Shown here piece after piece: positions 31,141-44,713 of a DNA stretch of 64,000 nt; position 1 is the first letter of the stretch, and each line of letters opens with the position of its first letter. Source of the DNA: Paralichthys olivaceus (Eukaryota; Chordata; Actinopteri; Pleuronectiformes; Paralichthyidae); contig NC_091100.1 in assembly GCF_024713975.1 (NCBI RefSeq), positions 16,574,001-16,638,000 of the forward strand, in the 5' to 3' direction. Position numbers and translations under genes: made by a program. The notes under the pieces were generated by a model, which ran no database searches, had not been told where the DNA came from, and saw only the letters and a program-made list of their open reading frames with translations.

Positions 31141-34100
31141 GATGTTGCTGGATGATACAAATATCAGAAAAACTCTGAATCAGAACAGACTCTAGTTCCT
31201 TCGTGCTACTTATCGAAGAAAGTCTCTGAAATAGACCCAATGATAAGTCAAGTGCTGCCTGTCTGTCCAGAGAGAGCCCAACCACTGGGTCCTGATCCTG
31301 CACCTTCTTGTCAAACCAGACACAACCCTGTTTTCTGTTGACATTTAAAGGAAAGTTTGTTTCTACTGTAAGCAAACAGGTGATGTGTTTCCACAGAGCT
31401 CCTTTTCCCCACGCCTGAGTGAAAGTACTGACGTCTGCAACCAGTCTGCTTACAAAGCAGGAAATTCAGCTCATCTCACAATGCAAGGTCAAGTTGTTTA
31501 ATAACAGCCGATGTTAATGACCGAGAACAACAGATGAATGAGTCTCATTCAAAGAAGTATCCACTTGATGCGGCTGATACTGTGTTGATACTGTTTGCTG
31601 TCTTTGTTTGCATTATTGTATTTTAGCACAGAACATGTTTCACCATGATGTGTAATGTTAACAACACGCAGGACTCAGAAATCCGTCAGAGCTGTCTGAC
31701 GTTGCTTTCCATTGATATCAACCTCAAACCTTCACTTATCATGGCAGAGCAGTTAATTACATGAAGTGCTGTAGCTTTCCATTTGACTGAGCAGTGAGTT
31801 TCATGATGGTGCATGGTGTCAAAACAACTTCTGTTTATCCTGTGAACAAAATGCAGCGCATCAGTTACAGCATGTGGGTTCCCACAGGAGAACATTTGAC
31901 ACCTGAAAACAATAAAAAGTAAAAGGAATGCAGTGGACCATTTATAAAAGCATTTAATTCGATGTAACACAAATATGCTGTTAAATGATTAAATTAAAAA
32001 AAAGTTTTGGATTTGTCAGTACTCAGATTAATTTATTGACATGTTGTTCATCAAACAATAACATTACAAACATACTATATCCCAGTTATTAAATCTGAGG
32101 AGGCTTTTTCTGTAAAATGTTTTATCACCGTTTGTAGCTTAAGTTTAAGTACAGTATTTAAGGCAAAAGAAAGTCGGAATTAGCAAATTTGTAGTTTGCA
32201 GCGACAAAACTAAAATTGATTTGGAAAAAGTAACTAATAGAAGTCATGAATATCATTTTCTTAGTTTTATTTGCAGAAGCTCAAAAGTGGTTGCACACAT
32301 AGGTAATATAACAAATACAAAAGGCGCCTAGTAAATGAAGCCTTGTGTATGTGATATCTCTGGAATGGCATTCCACAGACATGTACATTTGGCACAAAAA
32401 TGTATAGAGTTATCTCATGTTCCTGTTAATATGATATTGCAGGACTGCCTGTAGGGAATTTCATGGTCAAAGGTCAAAGTCACTGTGACTTCTCAAAACA
32501 TACATTTATGTGAATGTAATCCTCAAAGGGATTTTTTTCAAATTTGTACTCCTGCTCACTTGTACTCATTGATTAGATTTCATTGGTCAAAGGGCCCAAC
32601 AGTCAAATTCCACATACTTTAACATATCAGTTCCCCAAATGTGCAAATTTGAAAAACTGTGAAAATAATGAAATTCTCAATTTGTGACTTTAACAAATTT
32701 CAGCCAGTGTTGAATTTGCTACACAATTAGCTTTGATATGATACAGTACCTAACCCCAGCAGAAGATAAATGTTTGACCCCTGTGGTTGCACGTGGATGA
32801 TCCACAAAGATGATCTCATCAGAGTTTAAAGTGTGATTATATAGCTTGTTCCATGATATTCAGCTTGAATATGAAGCTGGGACATGGGATTATGTTTCCA
32901 GTAATGTGTCAGCCTTGTATTGTTAACTCTCTTTGTACTCTGAAGGACCCACTCTCCTCTTTGTCCAGACAACAGTGCTCTTGTGACAATGACACTCAGA
33001 GAGATAAAGAGAGAAAGCGAGTGGCTGGGAGAGTGAAGGAGAGTGAAGGAGAGGAGGAATGGCAAACCGCTGTGAGCTGAGTTTAGTGTTTAAGAGAAAA
33101 AAAAGATGAGAAACTGAAAATAAATGAACTGAAATAAAACAATACCAATATGACATAAATAATGTTTCCACAGAAGTGAATATGTACAGGCAAGAAGCTG
33201 GAAAAACACATGAGAGGCTGAGTATAGCCATGATGTCATTGACTGTGCCAGTTGGTACCCTCTCCCTCCTCCCTCCCTGGTCCTCTCTCTCCTCCTGCCT
33301 CTCTGTGTCTCTTCGTCATCAGAGGGAGAAAGCCTGGGAGTGGCCGGAAGGAGGAGAGCCAGAGGAGAGCAAAGAAGAAAGAGGAGGAGGAGTAGGACAA
33401 AGAGGTCGACCAGCTCTACACGAATCAGGATTTTCCTCATTATCGCCAGAGCATCCTTCCATTTACAGCAGCAGGTACATTTTACTTTCTGGGGATTTTC
33501 GGCATCGCTGTTCATGTAGCAGGAGCTAAAGTGATACAGCAAATAGACAATACAGGCATATCTGTTTATGCTCCAATAATGACGACTAATTTGAAATATT
33601 TATGAGGACATTTTTTAATTCACCAGTACACTTTAATATCTTAAACAGATTCAGTATTATTGCAACACTGTCGCATGCTTTTATCTGCTTTACTATTTGT
33701 TTTCTATGGTTTGATGCATTTGACGGTTCTCACCCATAAAACTTAATACGCTGGTAGTTGCAGCGAGCAAGAAAACTGTATTTAGAAGCTCTCTGTGGAA
33801 TTAAGAAGAGCACAATATTTTAACTATGAAACAACTTGGAGGCTTACATTTGAATTTCTCTGCATAAATCACATTCTTAATTCACAATTTATTTACCAGC
33901 CTTACTGAATGATCATGCCCAGAGAGAGAGAGAGAGAGAAGGAGGAGAGAAGGAGCCTGTTTCTTCATTCACTGAACAGCAGTGCAGCCATTTGTAATTT
34001 GAGTTGATTGAATTACATTGGCCTCAGAATAGCTTGAGTAACACTAACACAACAGAGATGGATGTGAAAGTGTGTATAAGTGTGTATCTGTATGATCTAT

Positions 34101-34443
34101 ATGCCTGTGTGTGTGTGTGTGTGTGCACCTCCACTTACGCTGACCAGGACAGTCATTTCTTGGCAGACAGGACATTAATCAGCTAATGGAGTCATGAATT
34201 AGAATGTTCTTCCATTCCACAAAGTGTCCTCACAGGGATAGAGAGTAAAGGAACATCACCCAAAGTCCAATAAGGACGTCATCACTTTAGTTTTAGGGTA
34301 AGGACAATGGAACGGAATGCAGCCGTTATGCTTCTTTATTAACATCATCAATTTGTCTGTGTGTGTGAGTCTGTCAACAAAATCTCTGTGTGTGACTGCA
34401 CACTGATGGTAAATGCATGTTTACTGCACGTGCATCTGTCAGC
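31141..34443. other. Spacer between divergent TRIM and tppp genes
   Basis: Just above 31141 lies TRIM 5' UTR or promoter. From about 32330 to 32640 there is a diverged fish repeat containing GGTCAAAGGTCAAAGTCACT, related to the array at 53630-54200. A GA-rich segment at about 33290-33473 ends in CAGCAG/GTACAT and may be the noncoding first exon of tppp. GA and GT tracts occur at 33929-33942 and 34107-34124. Confidence 0.4.
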
Positions 34444-36146
34444 ATGGCCGAGGGCTCAGTGAGTGCAGCGGAGGTGGAGACCGCCTTCCAGAAGTTTGCA
34501 GTCCACGGGGACACCAAGGCCACGGGGAAGGAGATGAACGGCAAGAACTTTGCAAAGCTCTGCAAAGACTGCCACGTCATCGACGGAAAGAACGTCACCA
34601 CCATAGACGTGGACATAGTTTTCAGCAAAGTCAAGTAAGAGTTCACTCAGGCTCCACCTTCCACAGCAACCCTATCACAGTCATACACCCAGCTGGTACA
34701 AACATATATATTAGCAGTCCAGTCCATGGAGAGTTGGGTTATTCATTTAGTCTGTAATTGGTATTAATATCCAAGAAGTTCTAATGTACAGTACAAATGT
34801 TCAGTTACAGTTGTAGATAGAGGTGGATGTAATAGTTCATATGATATATTAAGTCTGGACCACATGGAGGAAGTCCATGACCCGGACTGTATTTAACTGT
34901 GTGCATTACTGTGACATTAGGTTTCACATGTTTATTTCACCTTTTTCTAGATGAATTAATTGTTGTAAATGTAATCACAGCTTATTGCATTTTTTCAGTG
35001 TTCACTTTTTACTCCCTAGCAAATCTAATAATCCCAAAGTTATACCAATAAAGAGTCATCCCTTCTTATTTTCCTTATTGGTCAACATACTCTGTTTCCT
35101 CAGGGCGAAGTCAGCTCGTGTAATCACATTTGAGCAATTCAACCAGGCCCTGACGGAACTGGCTCCCAAGCGTTTTAAAGGCAAAAGCAAGGAGGAGGCG
35201 CAGCAACAGCTCTATGGTCTCATTGTTGGGAGGGAGCCGACCAATGTCGGAATCACTGTGAGTGTTTCATGAATCATAACAGCTTCATCCTTCACCCCTC
35301 CTCAACAAGGTAACATCCAGAGACTGTATTTACGGGTTCCTTCAAATTAAAACAAAGTTTTTGGATTAAACCACCACAACACAACTGATAATTCATCATG
35401 TTACACGTCTAATTGGATAAGCTTTGGTATGAAGTGAAGAACATGCATCAGATTGTGTTAATATATCAAAGTTGAAATGGGTTAAGGAGGAATCTGGAGG
35501 CACTTTAATCTCTGTTTGAGTGAGAGTCATAATATTTTGTTCACAGATACTGTTTAGCCCAAATATTTGACTGTGAGTTTTTGTCAGCTGTAGTGTCATT
35601 TTTGATTATACCACCAGATGGCAACAAAGAAGTTTCATATCCTATAGCTTGATAGTGACACATCTAATCAAAGTATTCAGAGAAGTACTCATTGTGTTGT
35701 AGGGACCTCAACCTGTTTCAACAGTCACATTGTGGGGACTTGACCCACAATGATTGTGCGTCCGCAGAAGATAAGTCAGAGTGAAGACTTAGTTTAAGGT
35801 TAGGGAGCTGAAGGTTAGGTTAAAGGTTTGAAAGTAATGTAAGTTATGATCGGAGAAAGCTTTTTGTGTGTGTGTGTGTGCTCTTATCTGTACCTGAACA
35901 TGTTTGTTTATTTCAGTTTTCACTGTATTTTTTTTAATCTTTCATTGGATTTAGAAAGTAGCAAAGGCAGCAGCAGTGGACAGACTGACTGATAGCACCA
36001 AGTACACTGGATCGCACAAGGGCCGGTTCGATGATTCCGGCAAAGGAAAAGGGAAGTCCGGGCGCGAGGACATCCCGGACACGAGTGGCTACGTGTCCGC
36101 GTACAAGGGCAGCGGCACTTATGATGACAAAGTTAAAGACGCATAA
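34444..36146 (+). CDS. tppp2: Tubulin polymerization-promoting protein family member (p25-alpha), closest to TPPP2
   Basis: Small microtubule-binding cytosolic protein of 178 aa. Exons: 34444-34634 (phase 2), 35104-35257, 35955-36146; 537 bases in all. The start [12 protein letters not shown] follows an acceptor at 34441-34442, so an upstream noncoding exon is expected. Family signatures: [96 protein letters not shown] and [13 protein letters not shown]. The AK-AR-ITF and YKGSGTYD stretches look more like TPPP2 than TPPP3, but naming the paralogue needs a tree. The long disordered N-terminus of TPPP1 is absent. Confidence 0.9.
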
Positions 36147-39100
36147 TTCTGAAAGTTTAGGAAAACTTGAATCAGGGGTAAAATAAATAATTGGCAATTG
36201 TATTTTTAAAGATGAAAGAAATATACATATTGAATGTACTATGGGCGGATTCATAACACTCAACACAAAAAAGAAAATACAATTGGAGCTTCAAGGTTTT
36301 CTTAAGTTACAACCAGGATGGGAAACCTGGAGACAATATTTCCTAAATTTATATTTAAAAGAAATTAATATATTGACCGACAATAACAACTGAGAGTGTT
36401 CTGAAAATATTTTCAGTTATTTTACCAAGAGATAAAACTGCACTTGTGGCTGAGCAATCTTCTAAATGCTTTACACCGTAGCTTAACACTATCCCTATAT
36501 ATTGATTTATATGCGTGTGAATGCATTAATATAATGAGCTGCTTTTCTCAGCTAAATCGATGCAATGGGTGAAAATGTAGCTGGTTTCAAGAAATGATGC
36601 TGTCTGTACTCAGTGCTTCACTTGCTAAGCTTTATGTCTCAGTGCCTTTTGCTACATTGCCAATCAGAGCCCTTTATTGTTCTAGTTACTGGATTCATTC
36701 ATATAAGTGAATCAAACTATGTTTTGTGAACAAATGTAACAAGAAGTGAAGAAGACAGATTTTGACTCTACTGGAAAAAATTTAAGATAAGAAATAAAAA
36801 TGGTATAAGAGTATCCTGTCTTTTCCCTATTGATAAAATCATGTAATTTTGTTTAAATGAATAAAGATCATTCCTTCACTGCCTGAATGAAAGGCTAAGG
36901 TGAATACATGTAAAAGCTTGAATAAATATTTGAAAATGCATCTACACAATTGTCTTATATACACATCCATATATTTGCATCCTTATATCTTTTATCATAA
37001 TTTGCTTTACTGATTTATTTCAGATTTTAGTAATAGTGGAGGCATATTGCAATGTGAGATGAAAGAAGAAAATCCTTTCAGAATAAACAGTAGTTAGGGA
37101 TATATATTTATAAATATATATATATTCTGTTTAACAGCAATGCTATCCATAACTGTATGTGATATATGCAGACTTTTTGCTGAATAAGATTATACTGTAA
37201 AAGGCTACGTAAAAATTCTCAGTATTCCCAATAAATATCTCAAGTTTGTATTTTCAATTTATAGCCACTCAAAAGAAAGATACACATTACATTTGATTTC
37301 CAGAAATAGCCCGGATACAATTTCACAACATAAAGAGTTCATGGAGAACATTTAACACACATCCAGCTAACCTGGACCTTCCTTGCAACGTGATGCCGGA
37401 GGTATTTAGGGAGGGTTCATCTGAAGCATTGAACGTAGATTATCATGTGGTGATTATGTTTAAAGATAACTCTCCTAAACCATTACATGCAGAACCTGAT
37501 AAGCATCAGTTGGGTTTTGTGTGAATACTAGAGTTGAATTTCATCGTGCAGACCCTGTGTTCTGTGTAATATAATGCTCGAGTCATGAATCACTATTATC
37601 ACTGACCTGTCAACACATAGGAACCAAACCGTTTGTAGAGGAATAATGTTTAAAGCCCATTACTGGACCTGAAACAAAGACATGCACAACAACACTACCA
37701 TGGAATCGCCTCATGAATTTAATATGGCAAATTATTTAGGTAGGAATCCAACAGATTCAAAGAGACACATTTATTCATGTCGAGTGATGTAATACTGACT
37801 TTCTGAAATAAAAGATGATAATCTGCACAGTAAAGACTGAGGGTGAGCAACTTTTACAATAATTTAAGATGTTGCTATTATAAAATATTGATTTGCCGAC
37901 ATTTATAAACATATAGATTTATAGATTCATTTTGTACTTTGACAAAGGACAAGTTGGACAAAATGTTCAGTACAATTCAAATTATAGAGAAGAATGGTTT
38001 TTGCATTGTTAGGATCATTACTCTTCATTAACAAGGAAAATCTTTATGTGGTAGACTTACCTTTGGAAACCATAATTCTAACCAGCTATACACGTTGTGA
38101 AACAGGTGAGGTTAATGTGCAGCTTCACAGATCTCACGCTTAACACTTTGATATGACAGAACTGTATGAGCTCATTGTTGAAAGGAAGGATCATTCTTTG
38201 ACCAACAAGGTTTTAAACATTAAAGTCTTGGTTGATCATTAAAACAGTTGTTGGAGTTAGTTAAATAACATTAGTGTCAATGTTCAGGTCCACACTTTCC
38301 ATTTCAAACTGCTCCCTCATGGTCCGACCATGAACAACAGTCTTGGCTAAACTAGGCCATTCTTTGATCATCAGTTTCCAACAGAGTGACAGGTGCAGAG
38401 GGATAATGCAGCAGGGTTTTCATAAACAACAAACTGAGAGATCATATCAGTGAAACCAGACACCTCTGACCCTGCGTTCCTACACACTTTGAGATGCAAT
38501 CCAGGAAATTATGATATACACTGGGGAGCTGATCAGGATGATCCCACTGGAACCTGCTCCCATGGGTCACACCTATAGCCTGAACAGCTCAGGGTGAGGA
38601 ATGTGGAACCAGTGGGTGGGGGATGTTATAGGGACCGTTTACTGGAGAGCGTGGGCGGCCAGTTGAGTTGTCACAGAGATCCACCAATCTGGAAATAAAA
38701 CAGACGTGACAAGATAGTGTTGCAAAGAAATGCATCTTTGTGCACTTAACAGGACAGCTTCATTAAAAAAAAATATTCCAGTGTTATTGGTTACCAGGAA
38801 TACTTTGGTTTTAAATTCTGGACTGTAAGATTATACCTTAAAAACACATTTGAGAGGAGATTCCCTGCTGGACTTAAGTGAGTTAAGTATTTTTTTTCAC
38901 AAAATTATTAGGCCAAATCTCATCTCTCTTGATGTTTCCTATGGCAGTCGTGTTGTGCTTTTATTGTTGTATTAAAACCAACTAAACTTTGCTCTTTTTT
39001 CAGCTTTCTTTACATAATTTGGCAAAGCTTTGTCCAGGAAAAGTACATTTCTGGCATAAACTAAAAAAGGATGAATACAAAATAGTGTTTTTTTTATTTT

Positions 39101-39242
39101 TATACATGTTATTATGAATCAGAAACATATGTGCTAATTGAAAACTTTTAATTGTATTTGGCATTTTTCATTTACAGCCCAAAAAACTGAAGAACATGGT
39201 CTGTAATCATCAATTTATTCCCACACTCTTTTCTGTCTGCAG
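36147..39242. other. tppp 3' UTR and AT-rich spacer
   Basis: Several AATAAA sites follow the tppp stop (first near 36183, another near 36860), so the exact end is unclear. No other gene or recognisable repeat is visible up to the C1q gene. Confidence 0.5.
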
Positions 39243-39257
39243 GTATTTCCTTGAGAG

Positions 39258-41611
39258 ATGAGAGCTACAGTCTGCACTCTGATTGTCTTGGGCCTGCTGT
39301 GGGACAGTGTGAGAGCAGAGATCCCCATTAACAGCCTGAAAGCGGCAGCAGGTTAATTTTTTACTGTCTGACTATTTCAATAATGTGTTTCACGCATGTG
39401 TTGTATAAATGTTTGTTTAATTAAAATGTTTGTATATTTAACATTGCATATTTAACCCTCTCTGTGGAGTGTTTGTGGACCGGATTTTAAACAGGCGCTT
39501 ACAGAACATCAGCTGATTTCAAAATAAGATGCCACTCTTTCTCTTTCTCTCCTTTTGCATTTGTAGTTGCGTGGACAGGGGACCTGCCGTGCAGAAAGTG
39601 GGACTGCGAGTGTGCGCTCAGGCACCATCGGGGCTGCTGCTGTGCCACCCATGAGCTCCAGGAGGCAGAGGACCAACTTTATGTGACAGTAAAGGACTTG
39701 TGGATGAGAGTGTCCCAGCTGAGTGACAGCGCACTTGAAGCCATCGGTACTCTGAAGCGTGATCACTTGTAGAAAAGTCCATATATACACTCATAATTTG
39801 GTGTTGATAAAACTATGTATAGTGTTTTGAGTCTCTAGCTGTTTTTACTCCAGACTGAAGCAGATTGTGATCTTGGAAAAACAGCCTCACTACATTGATA
39901 TATGGCTCATTTGAGTCCAGATACTTTCTTCATATTTCTCTAATTCTGGTTAAGAGGGGTAATTATTTATTTTTGATTTGCTCTCACTTATCAGCAGAAG
40001 ATAGTTAGACAGTATAAGATAATTTAATTTAGTTTTTCCACAGTGTTTAAAGAAATGTATTGATTTAAGAGTTGTTACCTTTATCAGTTGACTTAATTTT
40101 AGAATTGTAAATCTCATCATTTCTCTGACATTATTTTTCATGACTATAAAGGTGAGGTGATGCCTTTTTTTATCCATTTCACATCTGGAAGTCCTTCGAA
40201 GTGCTGAGATAGGATCTGCAATACCATTACAACTAAAGATCCTGTAATGTGTTCAAGGACAAGAATAAACTTTGAACCTGAAAAATGTTCACCAATGTTA
40301 CAAAATGAAAATAATTAATTACTTTTTTCAGGAAGACAAATCATGCTTTATTTTCAGTAAGTTGTTTGTGTAGGTGAAAGGTCTGCAAAGTTAAAAAGCC
40401 CATCATGAGCCCTCTCCACTGCACTCCGTGAAAAGGGAAGGAGAAACATTCAAAGACTGCAATGAAGACAGTTAACTAAAGTTATTGTCATGATACACAA
40501 TATATGATGCACTCCTAGCATCTAGTCTGACGCCCCCTAACAAAGCCAGGTAAAGCGAGAGTGGAGGCAAACTTTTCCTATAAACTGCAAGCAGTTGTCC
40601 AATCAGAGGAGACTGGGCTTCATACCCAAATTTAAAATTTTAACCTGATGAGCAGAATACGTCTCCCTAAGTTTTATAAGGATGTGCTTGCTTTTTCAGG
40701 AGGGCTACAGATTGCGTTCACTGCCTACATGAGCCCCAGAGAAAACTGCTTTGGACCTTTCACCAGAAATACGCCCATTCCTTATGATGTCATCACCCTC
40801 AACCAAGGAAGTGGATACAACCCAGCTCTGGGTGAGTGCTCGAAAGCAGCAATTTCAACATGACTCATGTGATTTCTGTCCGAGTGATCCGAGAGAAATT
40901 TAAAGCAAAGACTAACGTTGAAACATGCAGCTTTAGTATTTGGCAGGAGATTGAACAGGGTGAGAACCCATCCAGTAATAATCAGATTCAACTGTGGGTT
41001 CAGCCAGTAAAGGTTGGACTTCTGCAACTGCTTGTATCATGTGAATGTGGTTTGAGAAACATTTTTTAAATGATATTCAGTTTATACTCTTTCAAATGTT
41101 TTTCAAAAGCACAGAGCGTGATGTCATCATGCTTCTTTCCCATATAAACATCCAACAAAACCTTTAAACACATTAAAAAATAAAAATAAATAAAAATGTA
41201 TTATTTCTTGTTTGATATTCAGTTTACTTCTACCAAACCCTTGAGACCATGCAACTGCAGCAGCGCCGCATGCAAACGGAATGAAAAAAAGGTTCCTGTA
41301 ATCTTTCAGGTGTATTCACTGCACATCGTCCCGGAGTGTACTCCTTCTCGTTTTCCGTCTACTGCAATGTGGGCATGGCAGGGAAGCGGCTGTACTACAG
41401 GGTGCAGCTCATGAGAAACAGTGAGGCGGTGGCTGCCACCTGGGAAGACAACAGGGAGGACTCAGAAGACAGCAGCTCCCAGACAGTGCTGCTGCCACTG
41501 CAGCAGGGAGACCAGGTCTACGTGGAGCTACAGAGCGGCCGGCAGCTGTGTGGGAACGTCATGGGCCTCAACACCTTCTCTGGCTCCTTGATTTATCCCA
41601 CTCAGGCCTGA
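39258..41611 (+). CDS. Secreted C1q-domain protein, cerebellin-like
   Basis: Predicted secreted oligomeric protein of 235 aa. Exons: 39258-39351 (phase 1), 39567-39746, 40700-40831, 41310-41611; 708 bases, all phases fit. A 5' UTR exon acceptor lies at 39241-39242. Residues 1-20 (MRATVCTLIVLGLLWDSVRA) are a signal peptide. A Cys cluster (PCRKWDCEC, then GCCC) and a short helix (LQEAEDQLYVTVKDLWMRV) follow. The C1q domain spans about 92-235: GGLQIAFTAYM, GVYSFSFSVYCNVG, LYYRVQLMRN, LLPLQQGDQVYVEL and FSGSLIYP. There is no collagen region, which fits the cerebellin/C1q-like type. AATAAA follows at 41671-41676. The nearest named gene could be one of the teleost cbln-like copies; I cannot say which. 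Confidence 0.87.
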
Positions 41612-41670
41612 ATTATATCACTGTGGGTTGATTTATTATTTTCTCAGTAAAGAGGAAAATATCACATGAA

Positions 41671-41676
41671 AATAAA
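41671..41676 (+). terminator. Poly(A) signal of the C1q-domain gene
   Basis: AATAAA, 60 bases after the stop codon. Confidence 0.7.
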
Positions 41677-41715
41677 GACTAATGCAAACTGTATAATTTA
41701 ATTAATCCTGTGTGT

Positions 41716-42170
41716 TATGGTTATAAGAACATACATTTTAAATTGGCTCAAGCCAATGACTGCAACCTATAAAGAGGACACCGCTCCACAGTCACGATTA
41801 AACAAATATTTTATTCACAAAGCCAAAGAATAAACAAATGTTAAATTAATCTGAGGAGTGTGAAGGCCTGACCAAAAAGAACAGAAAACACAGGAAGATC
41901 TGGACCAGCCACACAATGGGCCGTCAGATCCAGATACTTCCCCACCTGCCTACCTAAGAAACAGTATCTAAATAAAACAACAAGCAAAGAGAGGACGACC
42001 AGACCCCCAACTCACAAAGAAAACAAACAATTAACACAGTGCCACAATGACACAGGCTGCTGACAGAGCTTCTCTTAAACCCCCTCCACTAATCACACTC
42101 ATCACAGGCACCTGAGAGGAGAGAGTGAGAAAAGAGGAGGAGAAAACAAAAAAAGGGAGGAGCATGTAAC
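41716..42170. repeat. Possible interspersed element downstream of the C1q gene
   Basis: An A-rich block with GTGTTATG near the left end and CATGTAACAC near the right end resembles, in style and composition, the better-bounded element at 44382-44645. Boundaries are uncertain. Confidence 0.3.
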
Positions 42171-42868
42171 ACTGTTTCATTGCAGTGTGGGCATTTTGTT
42201 TAGAGCTTAAATAAAAAATAGGTTCAGAAGATGTTCTTTTAGTTTGTTCACCTTTCCACACAGATCCACAGTTAAAACTTAAATCTTCATTAAAATGATA
42301 TGGTGCTAGTGCAGTCCTCGTTTGGAATGTTCTCTTCTCTTGGCGTGTTATTGCTCTGCAGCTATGCAGGAATACTCCTTGAACAATTGCCAAACAGGAA
42401 GTGATTCTATAAATGTTGTCATTTTGGAGATCAGTTTCCATAAATTCCTGTCTCCGTCCAATATGGTGAAATAAAAAAATATGTTGAAGAAATAATAAAA
42501 ATGGCAGTGATTTTGACCCACGGTTATACCCAGTTTCTGGCCACTGCTGTAGTTTAGTACGTAGAATATAAAACAGGAAGTAATGCAGTCTTTAACATTT
42601 CTTCAGGCTGCACAAAAACATGAAACAGTGGCGAAGTAATCATATAGTAATGCTACTTACTATTATTTGAGGTTACACAAAAACTATTTAGTATATTGGA
42701 CCATTTTGATAGCAAACCATTCAAATAGCAAAAGCAGGAAATTGTGTAATTTTTTTCCAGGGTGGGGATTTTTATGAAAAGCCAACAACACATAGCAAAT
42801 GTCAGTTGTGATAAGATATGAAGTGGGTTGACAGAACAAGACTACAGAACTGTGTACACAAATTTGCA

Positions 42869-43106
42869 GGTTAAATTGCTCTTAAACCCTGCACTCTCCA
42901 AGATATCCATGACCTATGCATGACTATCTATGACTAGGAGCTAGAGGTAAAGGACCCAAATCTAATTATTTGGTTTATTTGACCAGTAAATCTTGTTTGG
43001 GTTCGTCTATAAGCAGTGTGGCAGTTGTTGTTGTTATTCAGAATCTGTACAGCAGATGTCAGTATGAAATGTAAATAGTGGAACTGGAATGAGGATCTAT
43101 AGACAC
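42869..43106 (-). pseudogene. ART relic with internal deletion
   Basis: On the plus strand the block GGTTTATTTGACCAGTAAAT to GGAACTGGAATGAGGATCTA closely matches 45016-45140 of ART B. The leftmost part (TTAAATTGCTCTTAAACCCT) matches its C-terminal end near 44738. The roughly 200 bases between, which in ART B encode the segment around the ExE motif, are reduced to a short scrambled stretch at about 42905-42935. No signal exon or N-terminal half was found. It is a truncated duplicate of ART B or its ancestor. Confidence 0.82.
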
Positions 43107-44239
43107 ATCCTGCGCTGGTGAATCTTTTAGTAACGGAGCATTTTAAAACTCGCTGTGAACCGGTGCCTGGTACCCAGACAAAATAGACGAGACCTCACTC
43201 AGGCAGGGTGGCCCGGATGCTGGGCTGTGTCAGTTCAATAATTGTTGCATTGGATTTTGACCAAAGTTTAAACTTGGAAAAATACGGATCAGTGTTTATG
43301 AGCAGCATTTTGATGAAACTACTGTTATTAGTTAGCATTCTTGCGAGACCACCACCTGATGTTACGTAATTTGACAATCCAGGATTTGCATGTAATTACT
43401 AAATGGGAATTCTCTTTTCACCATAAAAGCAGTCATTGTGTGTTGAATTTCAAAGCAAAGTTAATGTAAGCCAGCAGAAGATTGGGTAGACCTTTTTTTT
43501 TTTTTATGATCCTTTTCCTTCTTTTACCAGAGAGAGCCCCTCTACGTCATGCTTGCCAAAAGCATCAAACTTTGAACAAACCAGAATTGATGATTGCTGA
43601 AACAGTGGGAACAAAAGCATATTGTTGGTAATAAGTATGTTTTATGACGATTTAATTATTGCTTTTTGGGACCTTTTGGTTCAAAAGGAAGGGGAAATTG
43701 AGGATAAAAGCCAATCCTGTTTCTGTTATGTTATCAGAGAACTCATTCCCTACGTATTAACATTAATTTGAAATGTTGGATGAGACGTTTGGTATTTTTA
43801 AGTCATTTATTATGTAGGTCTGTCATGTAAATTGTAGCTCCTTAAAAATAGAGATAGATTAAAATTGGAAGATTCAAAATATATAATTTGTTCCAGTACC
43901 AGGCTGAGACTGAGATGTCTGTGAAATTATCTACTTTTGACTACTCTGGTTTTCTATTTTTTGAGATGCATATGGAAAGCAGAGATCCTGTAAATAAAGG
44001 CCTCTATCTTTTTATATTCGTATCATTCATGACAAGATTCTTCTTTAATGCTTGAAGTATATCTCATACAAAGGATGTTCAGAAACGTTTATTGATGTGT
44101 GTTTTCAGAAGGCAAAAAACAAAAGCTTTGTCAAAGTTAAGAAAGAAAGTATAAACCACTACAATGCTCTGAACATTCAAATTTTTTAAATTCAAACATT
44201 TTAACACCCTGAAGACAAGGTCAATGTTTTTCCACTCAA

Positions 44240-44340
44240 CTTCCTCCTTTGCTGTCACAAAGGATGATCTGGAACATGTTGGTATTCTTTTAATCCGTCT
44301 TCCACGTAAGAAAATATGAAATACTTTCACTGTGCAGTTA
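44240..44340. repeat. Duplicated ART-upstream segment (copy 1)
   Basis: It shares a pattern with 47015-47110: TCACAAA(A/G)GAT...AACATGT.....CTTTT.ATC.GTCTTC..CGT.AGAA. It lies upstream of the ART relic as the other lies upstream of ART B, so both are probably parts of one duplicated unit. Confidence 0.45.
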
Positions 44341-44381
44341 TTAAAGTGACAAATGACTGTCTAAAATAAAAAGCATCTGTT

Positions 44382-44645
44382 ACGTCCCTAAGACGCCTAG
44401 CGGATGTGGGACCAACAATTATGAATAAACTGGGCGAAAAAAAACAAACAATTGACCAACCAGGATGCGTTAAAGAAATGCACAAGATATTTATTACTGA
44501 ACGTAGGATCTACACAAAACAAAGCTTTTAATAAACTGAAGAGGAATATAAATCACCATCGACCAACTAACTGAAAAACAATCTCCCCATGACAGGAAAC
44601 TGAAACAGAGAGAGAGAGAGAAGACAAAACACAGCACGTAACACA
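44382..44645. mobile_element. Small non-autonomous element next to ART B
   Basis: It is bounded by GTTACGTCCC on the left and CACGTAAC on the right, a short inverted end, with A-rich sequence between and no reading frame. The class is uncertain. Confidence 0.35.
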
Positions 44646-44676
44646 TGAAAATACTTGTTAACTGATAGTTTCAGGT

Positions 44677-44682
44677 TTTATT
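44677..44682 (-). terminator. Poly(A) signal for ART B
   Basis: TTTATT on the plus strand lies only about 32 bases beyond the ART B stop codon, implying a very short 3' UTR. Confidence 0.5.
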
Positions 44683-44713
44683 TCTCAATCAAAAAACTAC
44701 AACTACTGTACTT

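Noticed and set aside
33090-33542. 150-codon minus-strand frame
   Set aside because: Its Leu/Ser/Arg-rich content is the reverse of the purine-rich block that looks like a tppp 5' leader; no domain seen.
42031-42441. 136-codon minus-strand frame upstream of the ART relic
   Set aside because: No ART motif or other domain, and partly overlaps a repeat-like block.
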